DNA of 64,000 bases from Paenibacillus antarcticus (GTDB lineage Bacteria; Bacillota; Bacilli; Paenibacillales; Paenibacillaceae), in contig NZ_LVJI01000009.1 of the NCBI RefSeq assembly GCF_001637225.1, forward strand, positions 41,689 to 105,688, in the 5' to 3' direction. Positions 50,801-59,609 of the stretch are shown piece by piece. Position 1 is the stretch's first letter. Each line of letters opens with the position of its first letter. A program made the position numbers and the translations under genes. The notes beneath the pieces were generated by a model that was not told where the DNA came from, made no database searches, and worked only from the letters and a program-made list of their open reading frames with translations.

Positions 50801-51694
50801 TTCCTTCGCAAGGGTAGCTTCATATCCGTTTGTTCCATCAGATGATGAACGAAATACGAGCGCTGCAACAGCATCAGGACGAAGAGATATATTTCCTTCA
50901 TATACAAAATCAGCTGCCTGTTTGTTATACATTTGCTGTGCTTTAGTCTGGTTTACTACTGCTCCTTTCTTGCCGCTGATATTAGGCTGCCATTGTCCTT
51001 TATTTGTAACCACAGCACCAAGATTACCTTTCAGATCACTTACGGTTATATTTTGGAACAAAGCAGAACCATCCCAAACATTGAGTCCGAGCTTACCAGT
51101 AAGATACGCAGTGTCTTGAACTTCAATCACAGGTTGATATTGATTGCCCCAATATACTTTCAGTGAGGAGCCCTCTGCTTTCACCTTGAGATGATAGATC
51201 TCTCCTTCCTTTACAGTAACGTTGCGCCCCTCATTTAATTTCCCTTCACCACCGCTTGCATCTCGCAAACGAATTATTCCCGCATTCGGTACGATTTGGA
51301 GCATATAGGAACCCCAACCATCCTCATTAGAACGGAACAGCAAGGTCGAATCAGCTTTCATATCCTTGATCATGACGTCAGCTTCATATATGAAATCCTC
51401 TGACACCGCTTCGGAGATTGCCATTACATTTTCTTTCGGATCGGAAGTCAGCAAGATTCCTTCGGGAGTATCCTCCATCTTCCCTTTTCCTTTTAATTGC
51501 CAACCTATTAAATTTGTATTTGTTTTGGTTACGCTTTCAATAATAGAGAGACCCTCCTTTGCCTGATTGCTTGCCTGCTGATCAGCGAGCGCTGCCCATC
51601 CCGTACTGGGATTAGCTACATAAATGCCTACTGAAGACATAACAAGTACAATTGCCATCAGAAAGCATACTGAATATTTGGTTTTATTTTTCAT
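47891..51694 (-). CDS. Secreted multimodular GH32 fructanase (levanase/inulinase-like)
   Basis: The 1267-residue protein has a signal peptide (about residues 1-35). Two CBM66-like modules follow (about 45-220, FRSNEDGWGSYMLQI; and 225-385). The GH32 catalytic domain (about 390-890) has SDPNGLVYFEGEY (nucleophile Asp; usual Trp-Met-Asn replaced), FRDPKVIRDEEN and WECPDLLQLPV (acid/base Glu). Then come a Big_2-like module (about 905-985), a third CBM66-like module (about 990-1130) and a ricin-type beta-trefoil (about 1140-1267, NQRWILH and RQKWVI). It would release fructose or fructo-oligosaccharides from levan or inulin. Confidence 0.88.
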   Translation of the reverse strand: MKNKTKYSVCFLMAIVLVMSSVGIYVANPSTGWAALADQQASNQAKEGLSIIESVTKTNTNLIGWQLKGKGKMEDTPEGILLTSDPKENVMAISEAVSEDFIYEADVMIKDMKADSTLLFRSNEDGWGSYMLQIVPNAGIIRLRDASGGEGKLNEGRNVTVKEGEIYHLKVKAEGSSLKVYWGNQYQPVIEVQDTAYLTGKLGLNVWDGSALFQNITVSDLKGNLGAVVTNKGQWQPNISGKKGAVVNQTKAQQMYNKQAADFVYEGNISLRPDAVAALVFRSSSDGTNGYEATLAKEGAQVRVSLTKANGTTIASSKRTYPSLTEAKHHVEIKAKGNRIQVFLDGYAPAAIDVTDKTYTAGNVGIVVKQGTAYFQDAYVTDASHYYNEKYRPQYHYTPIRGSASDPNGLVYFEGEYHLFYQDGGTWAHSVSKDMLNWKRLPIALPWNDNGHVWSGSAVADLTNASGLFGDSGGKGLIAYYTSYNPDGTNGNQRIGLAYSKDQGRTWEYSKDRPMVIENPGKNGEDLGGWDFRDPKVIRDEENNRWVMVVSGGDHIRFFTSTNLLDWTLTDTWGYGDYVRGGVWECPDLLQLPVDGTSQKKWVLMISTGANSATGGSDAEYFVGNLTADGKFVNDNPAGKVLRTDFGKEFYASMSFSNMPDHRSVMMAWMTNWDYPFAFPTSNWKGELSIPREVSLVTTKDGIRIAQTPIKELESLRSQLYTTANKVVSPSSQNLLKGVTTGAYEIEVDVEIPLGSKVTEFGFNIREGGSQKTVVGYKPSESQIFVDRSASGVTDFSNRFSTRHEAPMQAENKRVKMRILVDESSVEVFGNNGKVVFSDVIFPDPASRAMSFYTKGGNVNVVSLKVNQLVSVWNQEASSATKISMDTTDRELSKGQSDTLLAMVENGPGNGTQPIKWESSNKDVVVLKVVDKSQATIVAKEKGESIITVSTPNGKTSASVLVKVSGGEFHTNLSGWTKDLSTASWVVSENGIRGNHWSDANYIAEEQAGNFTYEADMMLGKSGGAGSIVFRANEDGRSGYYLNMDPNMKSIRLFYKIDGHFEDRQILAKVPSFIQPGQTYKVKIEANGPHIVVYVDGHKVIELQDGTFAEGHFGLNVFGGYATYQNVNVSGKEPANLTTSSLVNAGLQKSIYTANLANGEAVSLKDVNVASDQKWVFVPTGDDAGSYSIRTTSGQALDLDTGHNKIQLYHYLGYNNQRWILHKNDDGTLSIISVHHMKALEVSEDGTTLLLNELDSSLDRQKWVIKN

Positions 51695-51746
51695 CTTCTT
51701 TAGCCTCTCTTCTATTCACTGATGATAATTTTTGTCAAAAGAAGAA

Positions 51747-51777
51747 GGTGACCAGTTCTACAACATAACCGGTCACC
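51747..51777 (-). terminator. Hairpin between the ROK kinase and fructanase genes
   Basis: GGTGACC and GGTCACC form a 7-bp stem around a 17-base loop, followed on the minus strand by TTCTTCTTTTGACAAAAAT. It may partly end transcription of the ROK gene and reduce read-through into the fructanase gene, or stabilise the upstream message. Confidence 0.45.
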
Positions 51778-51794
51778 ATTTTCAAATATTTGTA

Positions 51795-52685
51795 CTATAA
51801 GGCTGAGATCTGGTGATCTCTTGCTGTAAGTCCGAGTGCTAGAGCACCGCATAATCCAGCTTGCTGACCTAGTCCTGGTGGAACAATATAATCATCTATG
51901 TGGTCTAGAATGACACTTGAACTCACATATCCATTCAGGTTCTCTAACACAGCCTTCCGAATGAGTGGAAACAACTGCGACTGTTGCATGACGCCACCGC
52001 CCAGAATGATTTTCTCAGGTGAGTTTAATAAAATTGCACCTGTAATACTCTGCGCAATATAAAATGCTTCCATCTCCCAAGCGCTGTGATCCCTAGGTAG
52101 TTCATGTCCCTTCTTCCCCCACCTTGCTTCAATTGCAGGACCTGCCGCCATCCCTTCTAGGCAGTCCCCATGATAGGGACATACCCCAGAGAATACATCG
52201 TCAGGATGGCGTCTCGTAAGAACATGACCCCCTTCGGGATGAACAAGACCATGCACGAGTTTGCCTTCTGAATACACGCCGACCCCAACACCGGTACCAA
52301 CTGTATAGTACAAACAGCTGGACAACCCTTGGGCAGCCCCCCATTTAGCCTCACCAAATGCCGCTGCATTAACGTCCGTGTCCCATCCAAAGGGAACCGA
52401 AAATTCTCTTTTCAAAATGCCCAGCATATCGTAATTTCCCCAGCCTGGTTTTGGTGTTGTTGTAACATAACCATATGTCTTTCTATCTGGGCGTATATCG
52501 ATCGGACCGAACGATCCAATTCCGATTGCTTCTACTTGTTTGTCTTGAAAATATTGAATAACTTTGGGTAGGGTCTGCTCAGGATGTTCTGTTGGGAAAC
52601 TAATCTGATCCTCAATTTCTCCATTGTCATTCCCGATGCCACATATGAACTTCGTCCCGCCAGCTTCAATCGCTCCTATACTCAT
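51795..52685 (-). CDS. ROK-family fructokinase
   Basis: The 296-residue ROK kinase shows the ATP site AIEAGGTKFICGIG, SFGPIDIRPD, the substrate loop WDTDVNAAAFGEAKW (catalytic Asp) and the ROK signature HVLTRRHPDDVFSGVCPYHG, DCLEGMAAGPAIEARWG, with His and Cys ligands for structural zinc. It is a typical fructo/gluco-kinase. It would phosphorylate fructose produced by the neighbouring GH32. Start Met 52685 lies 7 bases after GGAGG. It is 15 bases downstream of the GH32 gene. A PfkB fructokinase at 1.2 kb has the same role for the sucrose operon. Confidence 0.88.
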   Translation of the reverse strand: MSIGAIEAGGTKFICGIGNDNGEIEDQISFPTEHPEQTLPKVIQYFQDKQVEAIGIGSFGPIDIRPDRKTYGYVTTTPKPGWGNYDMLGILKREFSVPFGWDTDVNAAAFGEAKWGAAQGLSSCLYYTVGTGVGVGVYSEGKLVHGLVHPEGGHVLTRRHPDDVFSGVCPYHGDCLEGMAAGPAIEARWGKKGHELPRDHSAWEMEAFYIAQSITGAILLNSPEKIILGGGVMQQSQLFPLIRKAVLENLNGYVSSSVILDHIDDYIVPPGLGQQAGLCGALALGLTARDHQISAL

Positions 52686-52706
52686 ATACACGCCTCCTCT
52701 CAGTGA

Positions 52707-54188
52707 CTAATTCTTGTCTATTTCAGCAGAGAGAGTAAGCTCATAGATATCTAAAGAAATCAGCAAGTCATTCTCATTCTCTCCAAACACAGCAATACCA
52801 GTAGATTCTAGTGCAGGGAATATAAGATCTGTAATCACTGCTTGCCCCCCATTACTGAACACCTCAACAGATGCGCAATCCACATAAATACGAAGATCAT
52901 GTGAATCACCAAGTGCTTCCAATTTGGCTGAATGATGTCCTAAGAAATGTTCATGGAAATCATGCTGACCTGAAGCCATCCGATCGACATAAAGTTCCTC
53001 TGTCACACCGTTGATACCGATCACTGTTTGTTTATCCGCACCAACTCTTACTTTGAATCCTACTGATTTACCTCTAGAGAACTCGGCGATAATCTCATAA
53101 GATTCCAAGTGAAGTTTAGCAAGAGAAGTATTAATTTCTCGTATAGACACATCTTTTAACGAAAGAACAGGTACTCGAGCAGTTTCCAATTCTTTTACTG
53201 GCTTCTGAACAAGAATAATTCCCCCACTTCTTGATTCAAGGTAAAGCTCTCTTGCAATCGTCATCGCACCGCGGAATCCTTCTGTTGGCGTTTGGTTAGC
53301 ATACATCCAGTTACTCATCCAGCCGATAAATAGTCGTCTTCCATCTTCAGCGGGTACGTCCGACCAGCTGACACCTGCATAATTATCCCTACCATAATCT
53401 AACCAGCGAACAGTTAGTGAATCTTCATCTGGTGTGAATACTTCTCCATCAAAGTCACCTGTAAAATACTGCGTTCTTGACCCTTCTACAAAAGCGGGAT
53501 CCGAACCGATGCTCACTAGCATGACCCATTTCGTGTTCAAATGATCGCCATCAATGGCAAGCGGAAATAGGTCTGGGCATTCCCATACACCGTCATGAGA
53601 ACCCACTTCTTCACCGAATTCACTGGCATATGTCCAGTTAATCAGATCAGGAGAATGATACAGACATACCGTTTGACCACAAGCGATAATCATCACCCAT
53701 TGATTAGTCTCTTTATTCCAAAATACTTTAGGGTCACGGAAATCAATAAATGTATCATGTTCAAGTACCGGATTCCCTTCATATCTCGCCCAGGTTCTTC
53801 CGTTATCTTTACTGTAAGCCAGGCTTTGACGCTGAATGGCTGGCTTGCCTTCTGGCATTTCCAAATGGTGTGTAAAGATCGCGACAAGACCTGGTTTATC
53901 TTCAAAAAATCCAGTCGTATTATTCCAGTCAACGACGGCACTCCCTGAAAAAATCATACCTAGTTCATCTGGAGCGAGCGCGATAGGTAGCTCCTCCCAT
54001 GTACATAGATCCTTGCTAACCGCATGGCCCCAGTGCATGGGTCCCCAGGTCATTCCACTCGGATGGTGCTGGAAGAACAAATGATACTCTCCCTGGAAAT
54101 ATACCATTCCATTTGGATCATTCATCCACTTTTCCTTTGGTGAAAAATGATAGACTCCTCGGTAATTTTGTTTCGTTATCGTAGACAT
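52707..54188 (-). CDS. GH32 intracellular fructosidase (sucrose hydrolase-like)
   Basis: The 493-residue protein has no signal peptide. Catalytic motifs are WMNDPNGMVYFQGEY (nucleophile Asp), FRDPKVFWNKETN and WECPDLFPLAI (acid/base Glu), plus the C-terminal beta-sandwich. It would cleave fructo-oligosaccharides or sucrose imported by the ABC transporter encoded just upstream. It is similar to, but not a recent copy of, the GH32 at 2.2 kb. It is followed 15 bases later by the ROK fructokinase. Confidence 0.9.
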   Translation of the reverse strand: MSTITKQNYRGVYHFSPKEKWMNDPNGMVYFQGEYHLFFQHHPSGMTWGPMHWGHAVSKDLCTWEELPIALAPDELGMIFSGSAVVDWNNTTGFFEDKPGLVAIFTHHLEMPEGKPAIQRQSLAYSKDNGRTWARYEGNPVLEHDTFIDFRDPKVFWNKETNQWVMIIACGQTVCLYHSPDLINWTYASEFGEEVGSHDGVWECPDLFPLAIDGDHLNTKWVMLVSIGSDPAFVEGSRTQYFTGDFDGEVFTPDEDSLTVRWLDYGRDNYAGVSWSDVPAEDGRRLFIGWMSNWMYANQTPTEGFRGAMTIARELYLESRSGGIILVQKPVKELETARVPVLSLKDVSIREINTSLAKLHLESYEIIAEFSRGKSVGFKVRVGADKQTVIGINGVTEELYVDRMASGQHDFHEHFLGHHSAKLEALGDSHDLRIYVDCASVEVFSNGGQAVITDLIFPALESTGIAVFGENENDLLISLDIYELTLSAEIDKN

Positions 54189-54252
54189 ATGTTTTCTCCT
54201 TTACTCCCGTTATAAGGTCTTGATTCTAAGACCCTCTCTATTATTCATTGAA

Positions 54253-54295
54253 GAAGGTCGTGTACAGCAGTGTAAATGCATGGAACACGACCTTC
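54253..54295 (-). terminator. Intercistronic hairpin in the fructan operon
   Basis: GAAGGTCGTGT and its complement form an 11-bp stem around a 21-base loop between the binding-protein and GH32 genes. No strong T run follows on the minus strand, so it more likely gives partial termination or protects the binding-protein message from decay. Confidence 0.5.
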
Positions 54296-54324
54296 ACCAT
54301 TTAATATTTATTATTTATATTTTG

Positions 54325-55938
54325 TTATTTTGTTGCTCTGTCATAGCCACCTTGTTTAATTTCAATCCACTCTTGCAAGCCCAGACGGTTCAGTTCTTTC
54401 AAGTATTCATTCCACTGCGCTTCGATTTTACCGTTTTGATACCATTCAGTACGCATTCTAAGCACGTATGCAAAAAGATCAGTTTCAATTGTCGTAAGGC
54501 GATCAAGCTCTTCAATGGAATTAAATACGCTTGGCATGACGTTTTCTGCCTTCATTTTTGGTGCCATAATGTTCTTAATAATATCCATTCTACCTTTGGC
54601 ATCATCCGGCATGGTTGTGTATTTACCATAATACGAGTCAAGGATCGCGAGTGGTCCACCAATACTTGATTTCTCACGTAGTTCTACAGGAGCGGCACCA
54701 TCCAATGGCAAATGTTTCAGCATTCCTTTTGCCTCATCTAATTCGAAGATATTCTTCTGTGTGTCGTCTCCATAAGTTCCCCAGTTGTTCTGTACAGATT
54801 GAACCGGATCGTACAGTTGGTCTACCCATTTTGCTGTCGTGTCCAAGTTCTTATTGGAGCTAGTGACAACCATCTTACCTCTTCCCAAACCAAGCGAGTT
54901 CGTTCTTGTTACGTTAACTTCACCATCTGGTCCAGCAAGGGGTGGCATGACATCGTAAGTATCATTAGCTCCAGTGATGTTGGCTTTATCCCATGAGAAG
55001 TAAAGTCCGTGTTTCTGATCCTTTCCTTTTGCAAGGTAAGTACTCCAGTCCTGTGTATATGCTTCTATATCAATGAGTCCTTCTTTATACAACTCGTTAA
55101 TAAAAGAAACTGCTTCTTTGTAGTCTTCTTGTGTTGCCGTAAATATCACTTTCCCATCATCGCTTACAACTGCGTGGTCAGGGTTCTCACCCAAACCGAA
55201 CGAAGCAAATAGGAACGCTAGATCTTCTGCTCCCGGCTTATTAATAAAGGACAAGGGAATTTCGTCAGCTTTACCGTTGCCATTCGGATCTTTTGTCTTG
55301 AATGCAATTAATACTTCTTTTAATTCTTCTGTTGTTGTAGGCACATCAAGCCCCAGCTTCTTAAGCCATTCCATATTGATCCAAGGCATACTGTCTACAG
55401 CCTGTATTCTTTCTTTGCCGTTACCCAGCTCTTCAATCCACGGAAATGCATAAATATTACCGTCTGGCGCCGTAATCATGCTCTTATATTCTGGCGCTTC
55501 TTCCAGTACATTTTGGAAGTTGGGCATATTGTTCTCAATAATATCATTCAGCGAGATAATAACACCGTCTTTAGCAAGTTTGAGCAACTCATAGTCGCTG
55601 TAGTCCGCATTAAAAATAGCATCAGGAAGATCACCACTTGCCACAGCCAAGTTTCTTTTCTCAACAAACACATCATTCGTGAAATTTTTCCAGTTAATAT
55701 GAACATTCGTCTTTTCTTCAAGGCGTTTATTAATCAGTTTTTCATTCGGATCAGCTGGTGCAAGCGCGGAGCTTTGCGTAATAAAGTTCAGCGTTACTTT
55801 ACCGCTTGGATCCTGTTTTTTACTAGCAGCACTTCCTCCTCCACTTCCACCCCCGCATGCAGTAAGGAACATAAGAGAAGCAAGTACAGACGCAGAAGCT
55901 GCTTTCGTCGAAACTCTTGATTTTTTGTTTCTTTTCAT
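54325..55938 (-). CDS. Extracellular sugar-binding lipoprotein of ABC importer
   Basis: The 537-residue solute-binding protein has a lipoprotein signal, ASVLASLMFLTACGGGSGGG (lipobox L-T-A-C at about residue 28), and is of the large LplA-like type (about 500-550 residues). The body shows NVHINWKNF, ELLKLAKDGVIISLND and YAFPWIEELGNGKERI. It would bind fructo-oligosaccharides outside and deliver them to the two permeases encoded upstream. No ATPase gene is present, as usual for this group, which shares a general MsmX-type ATPase. Confidence 0.88.
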   Translation of the reverse strand: MKRNKKSRVSTKAASASVLASLMFLTACGGGSGGGSAASKKQDPSGKVTLNFITQSSALAPADPNEKLINKRLEEKTNVHINWKNFTNDVFVEKRNLAVASGDLPDAIFNADYSDYELLKLAKDGVIISLNDIIENNMPNFQNVLEEAPEYKSMITAPDGNIYAFPWIEELGNGKERIQAVDSMPWINMEWLKKLGLDVPTTTEELKEVLIAFKTKDPNGNGKADEIPLSFINKPGAEDLAFLFASFGLGENPDHAVVSDDGKVIFTATQEDYKEAVSFINELYKEGLIDIEAYTQDWSTYLAKGKDQKHGLYFSWDKANITGANDTYDVMPPLAGPDGEVNVTRTNSLGLGRGKMVVTSSNKNLDTTAKWVDQLYDPVQSVQNNWGTYGDDTQKNIFELDEAKGMLKHLPLDGAAPVELREKSSIGGPLAILDSYYGKYTTMPDDAKGRMDIIKNIMAPKMKAENVMPSVFNSIEELDRLTTIETDLFAYVLRMRTEWYQNGKIEAQWNEYLKELNRLGLQEWIEIKQGGYDRATK

Positions 55939-55999
55939 AGGATATGACCTCCAAATTAGATATGAATATAATAATCTTTATCTATGTGCTGCCTGTTTC

Positions 56000-56881
56000 C
56001 TATTTAAGGGAACCGACCATAACACCTTTTTCAAAGTACTTTTGGAAGAAAGGATACATAATAATGAGTGGCAAACTGGAAACAACGATGGCAGCATACT
56101 TGATGATTTCAGACAATCGCTTCATTTCCGCCATGGCGAGTTGATCGCTGATCATACCCGGATCCACCTGATTCTGAATCAAGATGGAACGCAGTACGAG
56201 TTGCAGCGGATGAAGATTCGGATTATCTAAATAGATCATAGCGTCAAAGTAGGAGTTCCACTGTCCGACAAAGGCATATAGTGCGAGTACAAAAATGATC
56301 GGTTTAGAGAGCGGCAATACGATACTGGTGAAGATTCGCATTTCCGAAGCTCCATCCACATTAGCGGCATCCTTCAGTTCATTCGGTACTCCTTTGAAGA
56401 AAGTTCTGGAGAGAATGATGTTCCACACGCTAACCGCCCCAGGAATGATCACCGCCCAAATCGTATCAAGCAGACCAAGGTTCTTAACGAGCAGATATGT
56501 AGGTATAAGTCCGCCTCCGAAGAACATGGTGATAATAAACAGTGTCATGAAGAAACTTTTTCCTTTGAGTCTGTCATCAGAGAGTGCGTACCCTGCACAG
56601 ATCGAGATGACCACGGTAAGGATTGCAAATGAAACGGAGTATAATACAGCGTTTCCAAAACCTCGGATCATGGCCGGGTTAGAAAGAATCTTTTTATACC
56701 CTTCTAATGACCAGTCGGATAAATGAAATGATAATCCTTTACTGAGTAACACAGATGGATCCATAAAGGATGCGATCACTACATAAGTCAAGGGAAGAAC
56801 GACGATAAGTACGGCCAGTGTCAGAAAGATCGCGTTCATAACGATGATAAAACGGTCTAGTCCGGAATGTTTAATGGGCAT
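56000..56881 (-). CDS. Carbohydrate ABC transporter permease, LplC-like
   Basis: The 293-residue protein has six transmembrane segments and the permease EAA-like motif ELKDAANVDGASEMRIFTSIVLPLSKP, the site where the ATPase docks. The N-terminus (FIIVMNAIFLTLAVLIVVLP) and C-terminus (YPFFQKYFEKGVMVGSLK) are those of the MalG/LplC group. It pairs with the larger permease 18 bases upstream. The start has GGAG-type sequence, and the SBP gene follows 60 bases later. Confidence 0.92.
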   Translation of the reverse strand: MPIKHSGLDRFIIVMNAIFLTLAVLIVVLPLTYVVIASFMDPSVLLSKGLSFHLSDWSLEGYKKILSNPAMIRGFGNAVLYSVSFAILTVVISICAGYALSDDRLKGKSFFMTLFIITMFFGGGLIPTYLLVKNLGLLDTIWAVIIPGAVSVWNIILSRTFFKGVPNELKDAANVDGASEMRIFTSIVLPLSKPIIFVLALYAFVGQWNSYFDAMIYLDNPNLHPLQLVLRSILIQNQVDPGMISDQLAMAEMKRLSEIIKYAAIVVSSLPLIIMYPFFQKYFEKGVMVGSLK

Positions 56882-56898
56882 GTCTTGTTGCTCCTTTC

Positions 56899-57852
56899 TT
56901 AGTAAAGACCTTCGCCCTCATTCAGTTTCTTCACAATGAAGTTAACTGTGAGGAGCATGATGATATTGATGAGAGAGTTAAACAATCCTACTGCTGCTGA
57001 ATAAGCATAGTCGCCCGACTGCAAACCAATTTTGTAAACGTAAGTCGGAATGATTTCTGATGTTGGCAAGTTCATTGCTGTTTGCATAAGGTAGGCCTTC
57101 TCGAATCCAATCGACATAATTCCTCCAGCTGCGAGTATAAATACGATGGCCATAATTGGACGTATGGTTGGCAGATCAATATGACGTATTCTTTGTAGTA
57201 GATTAGCACCATCGAGATTGGCTGCATTATGTAACTCAGGATCGACGTTAGCTAGTGCTGCTACATAAATAATGGATGCCCAACCTGCCCCAGTCCAAAC
57301 ATCAGATAGAATGTATATCCAGCGGAAATATTCAGGACGAGACATGAACATGATCGGTTCACCTGTAAGCCAGGTAAACAACTGGTTAATCGGTCCCGTT
57401 GGGGACAAGAAGATAAACAACATCCCGACCACGACCACGACAGAAATAAAGTTAGGTGCATACAAGAACAATTGAATGTTCTTTTTGACTCTTGCACGCC
57501 GAATCTGATTCAACATCAAGGCAATCAAGATTGGAACTGGAAAACTCAGAATTAAACCGAAAAAACTTAATTTAAGCGTATTCATAAAAATAACTTCGAA
57601 ATTGGGAGAAGACAGGAATTTCTCGAAGTTGTACAAACCTACCCATTCACTCCCCATGATACCTTTGATTGGGCTGAAATCTTTAAATGCAATAATCGCG
57701 CCATACATAGGACCGTATTTAAAAATAAGGGTCAAGATCACAGCTGGTGCGAGCAAAATATAAAGAAAGTAATGCTTCTTTACATAATCAAGTATGGAAC
57801 TCTTATGTCTTGTCACCATTGTTCTGTGTTCGGCTTCTATTGGGTTATGCAT
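56899..57852 (-). CDS. Carbohydrate ABC transporter permease, LplB-like
   Basis: The 317-residue LplB/YtcP-like permease (MalF-type role) has a cytoplasmic N-terminus, six transmembrane segments and EAA-like motif DPELHNAANLDGANLLQRIR. KYGPMYGAIIAFKDFSPIKG is the typical early external loop of this group. The start is Met 57852, 7 bases after GGAGGT; the longest frame begins eight codons upstream. It is the first gene of the operon that runs to the fructanase at 47.9 kb. The control region is the 463 bases before the divergent LacI gene. Confidence 0.92.
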   Translation of the reverse strand: MHNPIEAEHRTMVTRHKSSILDYVKKHYFLYILLAPAVILTLIFKYGPMYGAIIAFKDFSPIKGIMGSEWVGLYNFEKFLSSPNFEVIFMNTLKLSFFGLILSFPVPILIALMLNQIRRARVKKNIQLFLYAPNFISVVVVVGMLFIFLSPTGPINQLFTWLTGEPIMFMSRPEYFRWIYILSDVWTGAGWASIIYVAALANVDPELHNAANLDGANLLQRIRHIDLPTIRPIMAIVFILAAGGIMSIGFEKAYLMQTAMNLPTSEIIPTYVYKIGLQSGDYAYSAAVGLFNSLINIIMLLTVNFIVKKLNEGEGLY

Positions 57853-57995
57853 TGCCTTTACCTCCGTTCTTATCAATGTTTACATCTAGATGCAGTAAGG
57901 GCTTTCATTTTCGGCTAATGTCTTGATGCATTTACAATTTACCAAACATGATATCGTTCGTCAATACATTTTGTAAAAAATAATATGTGCATATG

Positions 57996-58009
57996 ACAAG
58001 TTAACTTGT
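57996..58009. promoter_or_regulatory. Perfect 14-bp palindrome in the divergent promoter region
   Basis: ACAAGTTAACTTGT is a perfect palindrome inside the AT-rich region (57853-58315) shared by the ABC operon and the LacI gene. On the minus strand a promoter-like TTGACG-17-TAAATT follows about 30 bases closer to the permease. The palindrome is a candidate operator, though it lacks the central CG common in LacI sites. Nothing else in that region is recognised. Confidence 0.4.
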
Positions 58010-58315
58010 TCATAAAATGCGTTTAATGTTATACATAATTACAAACACATTCATTTTAAATGGAATTATATTGAAATACACGTAAATTTGAGGTGTTATT
58101 TATAATTTTATCTTGAATATACATAACATCAAGAAAAAAATAATAGATATCCAGACACATGTTCACTCGTTAAATGTAAACTTATTTATGCATTTGTAAC
58201 AATCGCATTGCTATTTTAGGAAAACTATTATACATTAAAGAGAGTTAAAATAATGACAAGTAACTACTAATTGTGGTGACTATTAAGAAGATGAATATAG
58301 AGGTGAATTACATAC

Positions 58316-59353
58316 ATGGCTAAGGAAAAAGTAACCATACAAGACATCGCAGATGCTTTGGGGATCTCCAGAAATACAGCTTCCAAAGCCTTGAATGGAA
58401 CGATCAATATACCTGATGAAACTAGAAACAAAGTGATTAAAAAAGCGATAGAATTAAAATATAAACAATTTGCTTTTATGGAGACAGAGAGTATTCTATC
58501 AAGAACCCCTGGGAACATCGCTTTATTAACAGAAAACTTACCTAATACTTCTCACATTGGATCGAAACTAATCAGTGGCATGGAGAAACGAATCAGTGCG
58601 GAAGGATATAATTTATCAATGCACATTATAAGAGACATTGATCAGGAGTCTCTTACTCTTCCAAATAATTTTGATGTCTCCAATGTGGATGGAATCATTT
58701 GTATTGAGTTATTCAATTTGGAATATAGTAAGCTGATTACAAGTCTTGATATTCCGACTATTTTCATCGACTGTTCTGCACATGCATGTTACCCTGAGTT
58801 TCAAGCAGATGTACTTCTCATGGAGAATGAACACAGTACTTATCAACTTACCAAAAAGTTAATTGATGGCGGTTATAGAACATTGGGGTTCATCGGGGAC
58901 TATAATCACTGTAGAAGTTTTAATGAAAGATGGGTTGGCTTTAATCGCGCCCTGACAGAATCTGGGATTCAGCTTGATCTCTCGCAATGTGTTCTCGATG
59001 ACGATCGACTATTTTTTTCAAGTCCTGGGTGGGCAGATGCTAGGCTGAGCCAAATAAATGAGCTCCCTTCTGCTTTCGTGTGTGCTAACGATTATATTGC
59101 GGTTACCATCATGAAGTCACTCAAAAACACACTCTCCATTCCTAATGACATCGTCATTTGTGGTTTTGATAACGGCCCTGAATCTAGCATTGTAGAACCT
59201 CATCTCACCACTGTTCATATTTATAGTAATGAGATGGGTGTCAAAGCAGCTGAAATGCTTCTTTCACGAATTAATAATCCGAGGCAACCCTATCAGGTTT
59301 CTCATATCTATACCAAACTCATCATAAGAGACTCTACACCTAATATCAGCTGA
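58316..59353 (+). CDS. LacI-family regulator of the fructan cluster
   Basis: The 345-residue protein shows HTH VTIQDIADALGISRNTASKAL (residues 6-26) and hinge IELKYKQ. The effector domain reads NIALLTENLPNTSHIGSKLISG, SAFVCANDYIAVTIM and FDNGPESSIVEPHLTTVHIY, which is the PurR/GalR type. It is divergently placed to the ABC-fructan operon, a typical arrangement for local control; the effector is probably a fructo-oligosaccharide or fructose phosphate. Followed by a terminator at 59466. Confidence 0.85.
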   Translation: MAKEKVTIQDIADALGISRNTASKALNGTINIPDETRNKVIKKAIELKYKQFAFMETESILSRTPGNIALLTENLPNTSHIGSKLISGMEKRISAEGYNLSMHIIRDIDQESLTLPNNFDVSNVDGIICIELFNLEYSKLITSLDIPTIFIDCSAHACYPEFQADVLLMENEHSTYQLTKKLIDGGYRTLGFIGDYNHCRSFNERWVGFNRALTESGIQLDLSQCVLDDDRLFFSSPGWADARLSQINELPSAFVCANDYIAVTIMKSLKNTLSIPNDIVICGFDNGPESSIVEPHLTTVHIYSNEMGVKAAEMLLSRINNPRQPYQVSHIYTKLIIRDSTPNIS

Positions 59354-59465
59354 TGATTTCATAATTTAGAGATAAGAAATACTCCATTTTGAAGTGATCC
59401 TTGCAAGCATCGTACTTTTCGCTAAGCTAATAACAAGTGAAGTATCGACTATATTTAATTGAAAT

Positions 59466-59491
59466 GAGGGGCTGCCAATTGGCAGCCCCTC
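59466..59491 (+). terminator. Terminator after LacI gene
   Basis: GAGGGGCTGCC-AATT-GGCAGCCCCTC is a perfect 11-bp GC-rich stem about 110 bases past the LacI stop. The following bases (GTTC) are not T rich, so efficiency is uncertain, but the stem is very stable. Confidence 0.6.
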
Positions 59492-59609
59492 GTTCAACAT
59501 TGGTACTATATGTCGCTATAAAGTTACGACAGCCAAGCACGTCACCGCGTTAAATTAAATACTTGCATTCCTTTTCTTACCACGCATATAATGAGAAAAA
59601 TTCAACTAA

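Noticed and set aside
55513..55920. 135-codon plus-strand frame opposite the sugar-binding lipoprotein
   Set aside because: Antisense shadow of a clear solute-binding protein; composition is unlike a folded protein.
56295..56726. 143-codon plus-strand frame opposite the LplC-like permease
   Set aside because: Antisense shadow of a membrane protein gene; no start signal.
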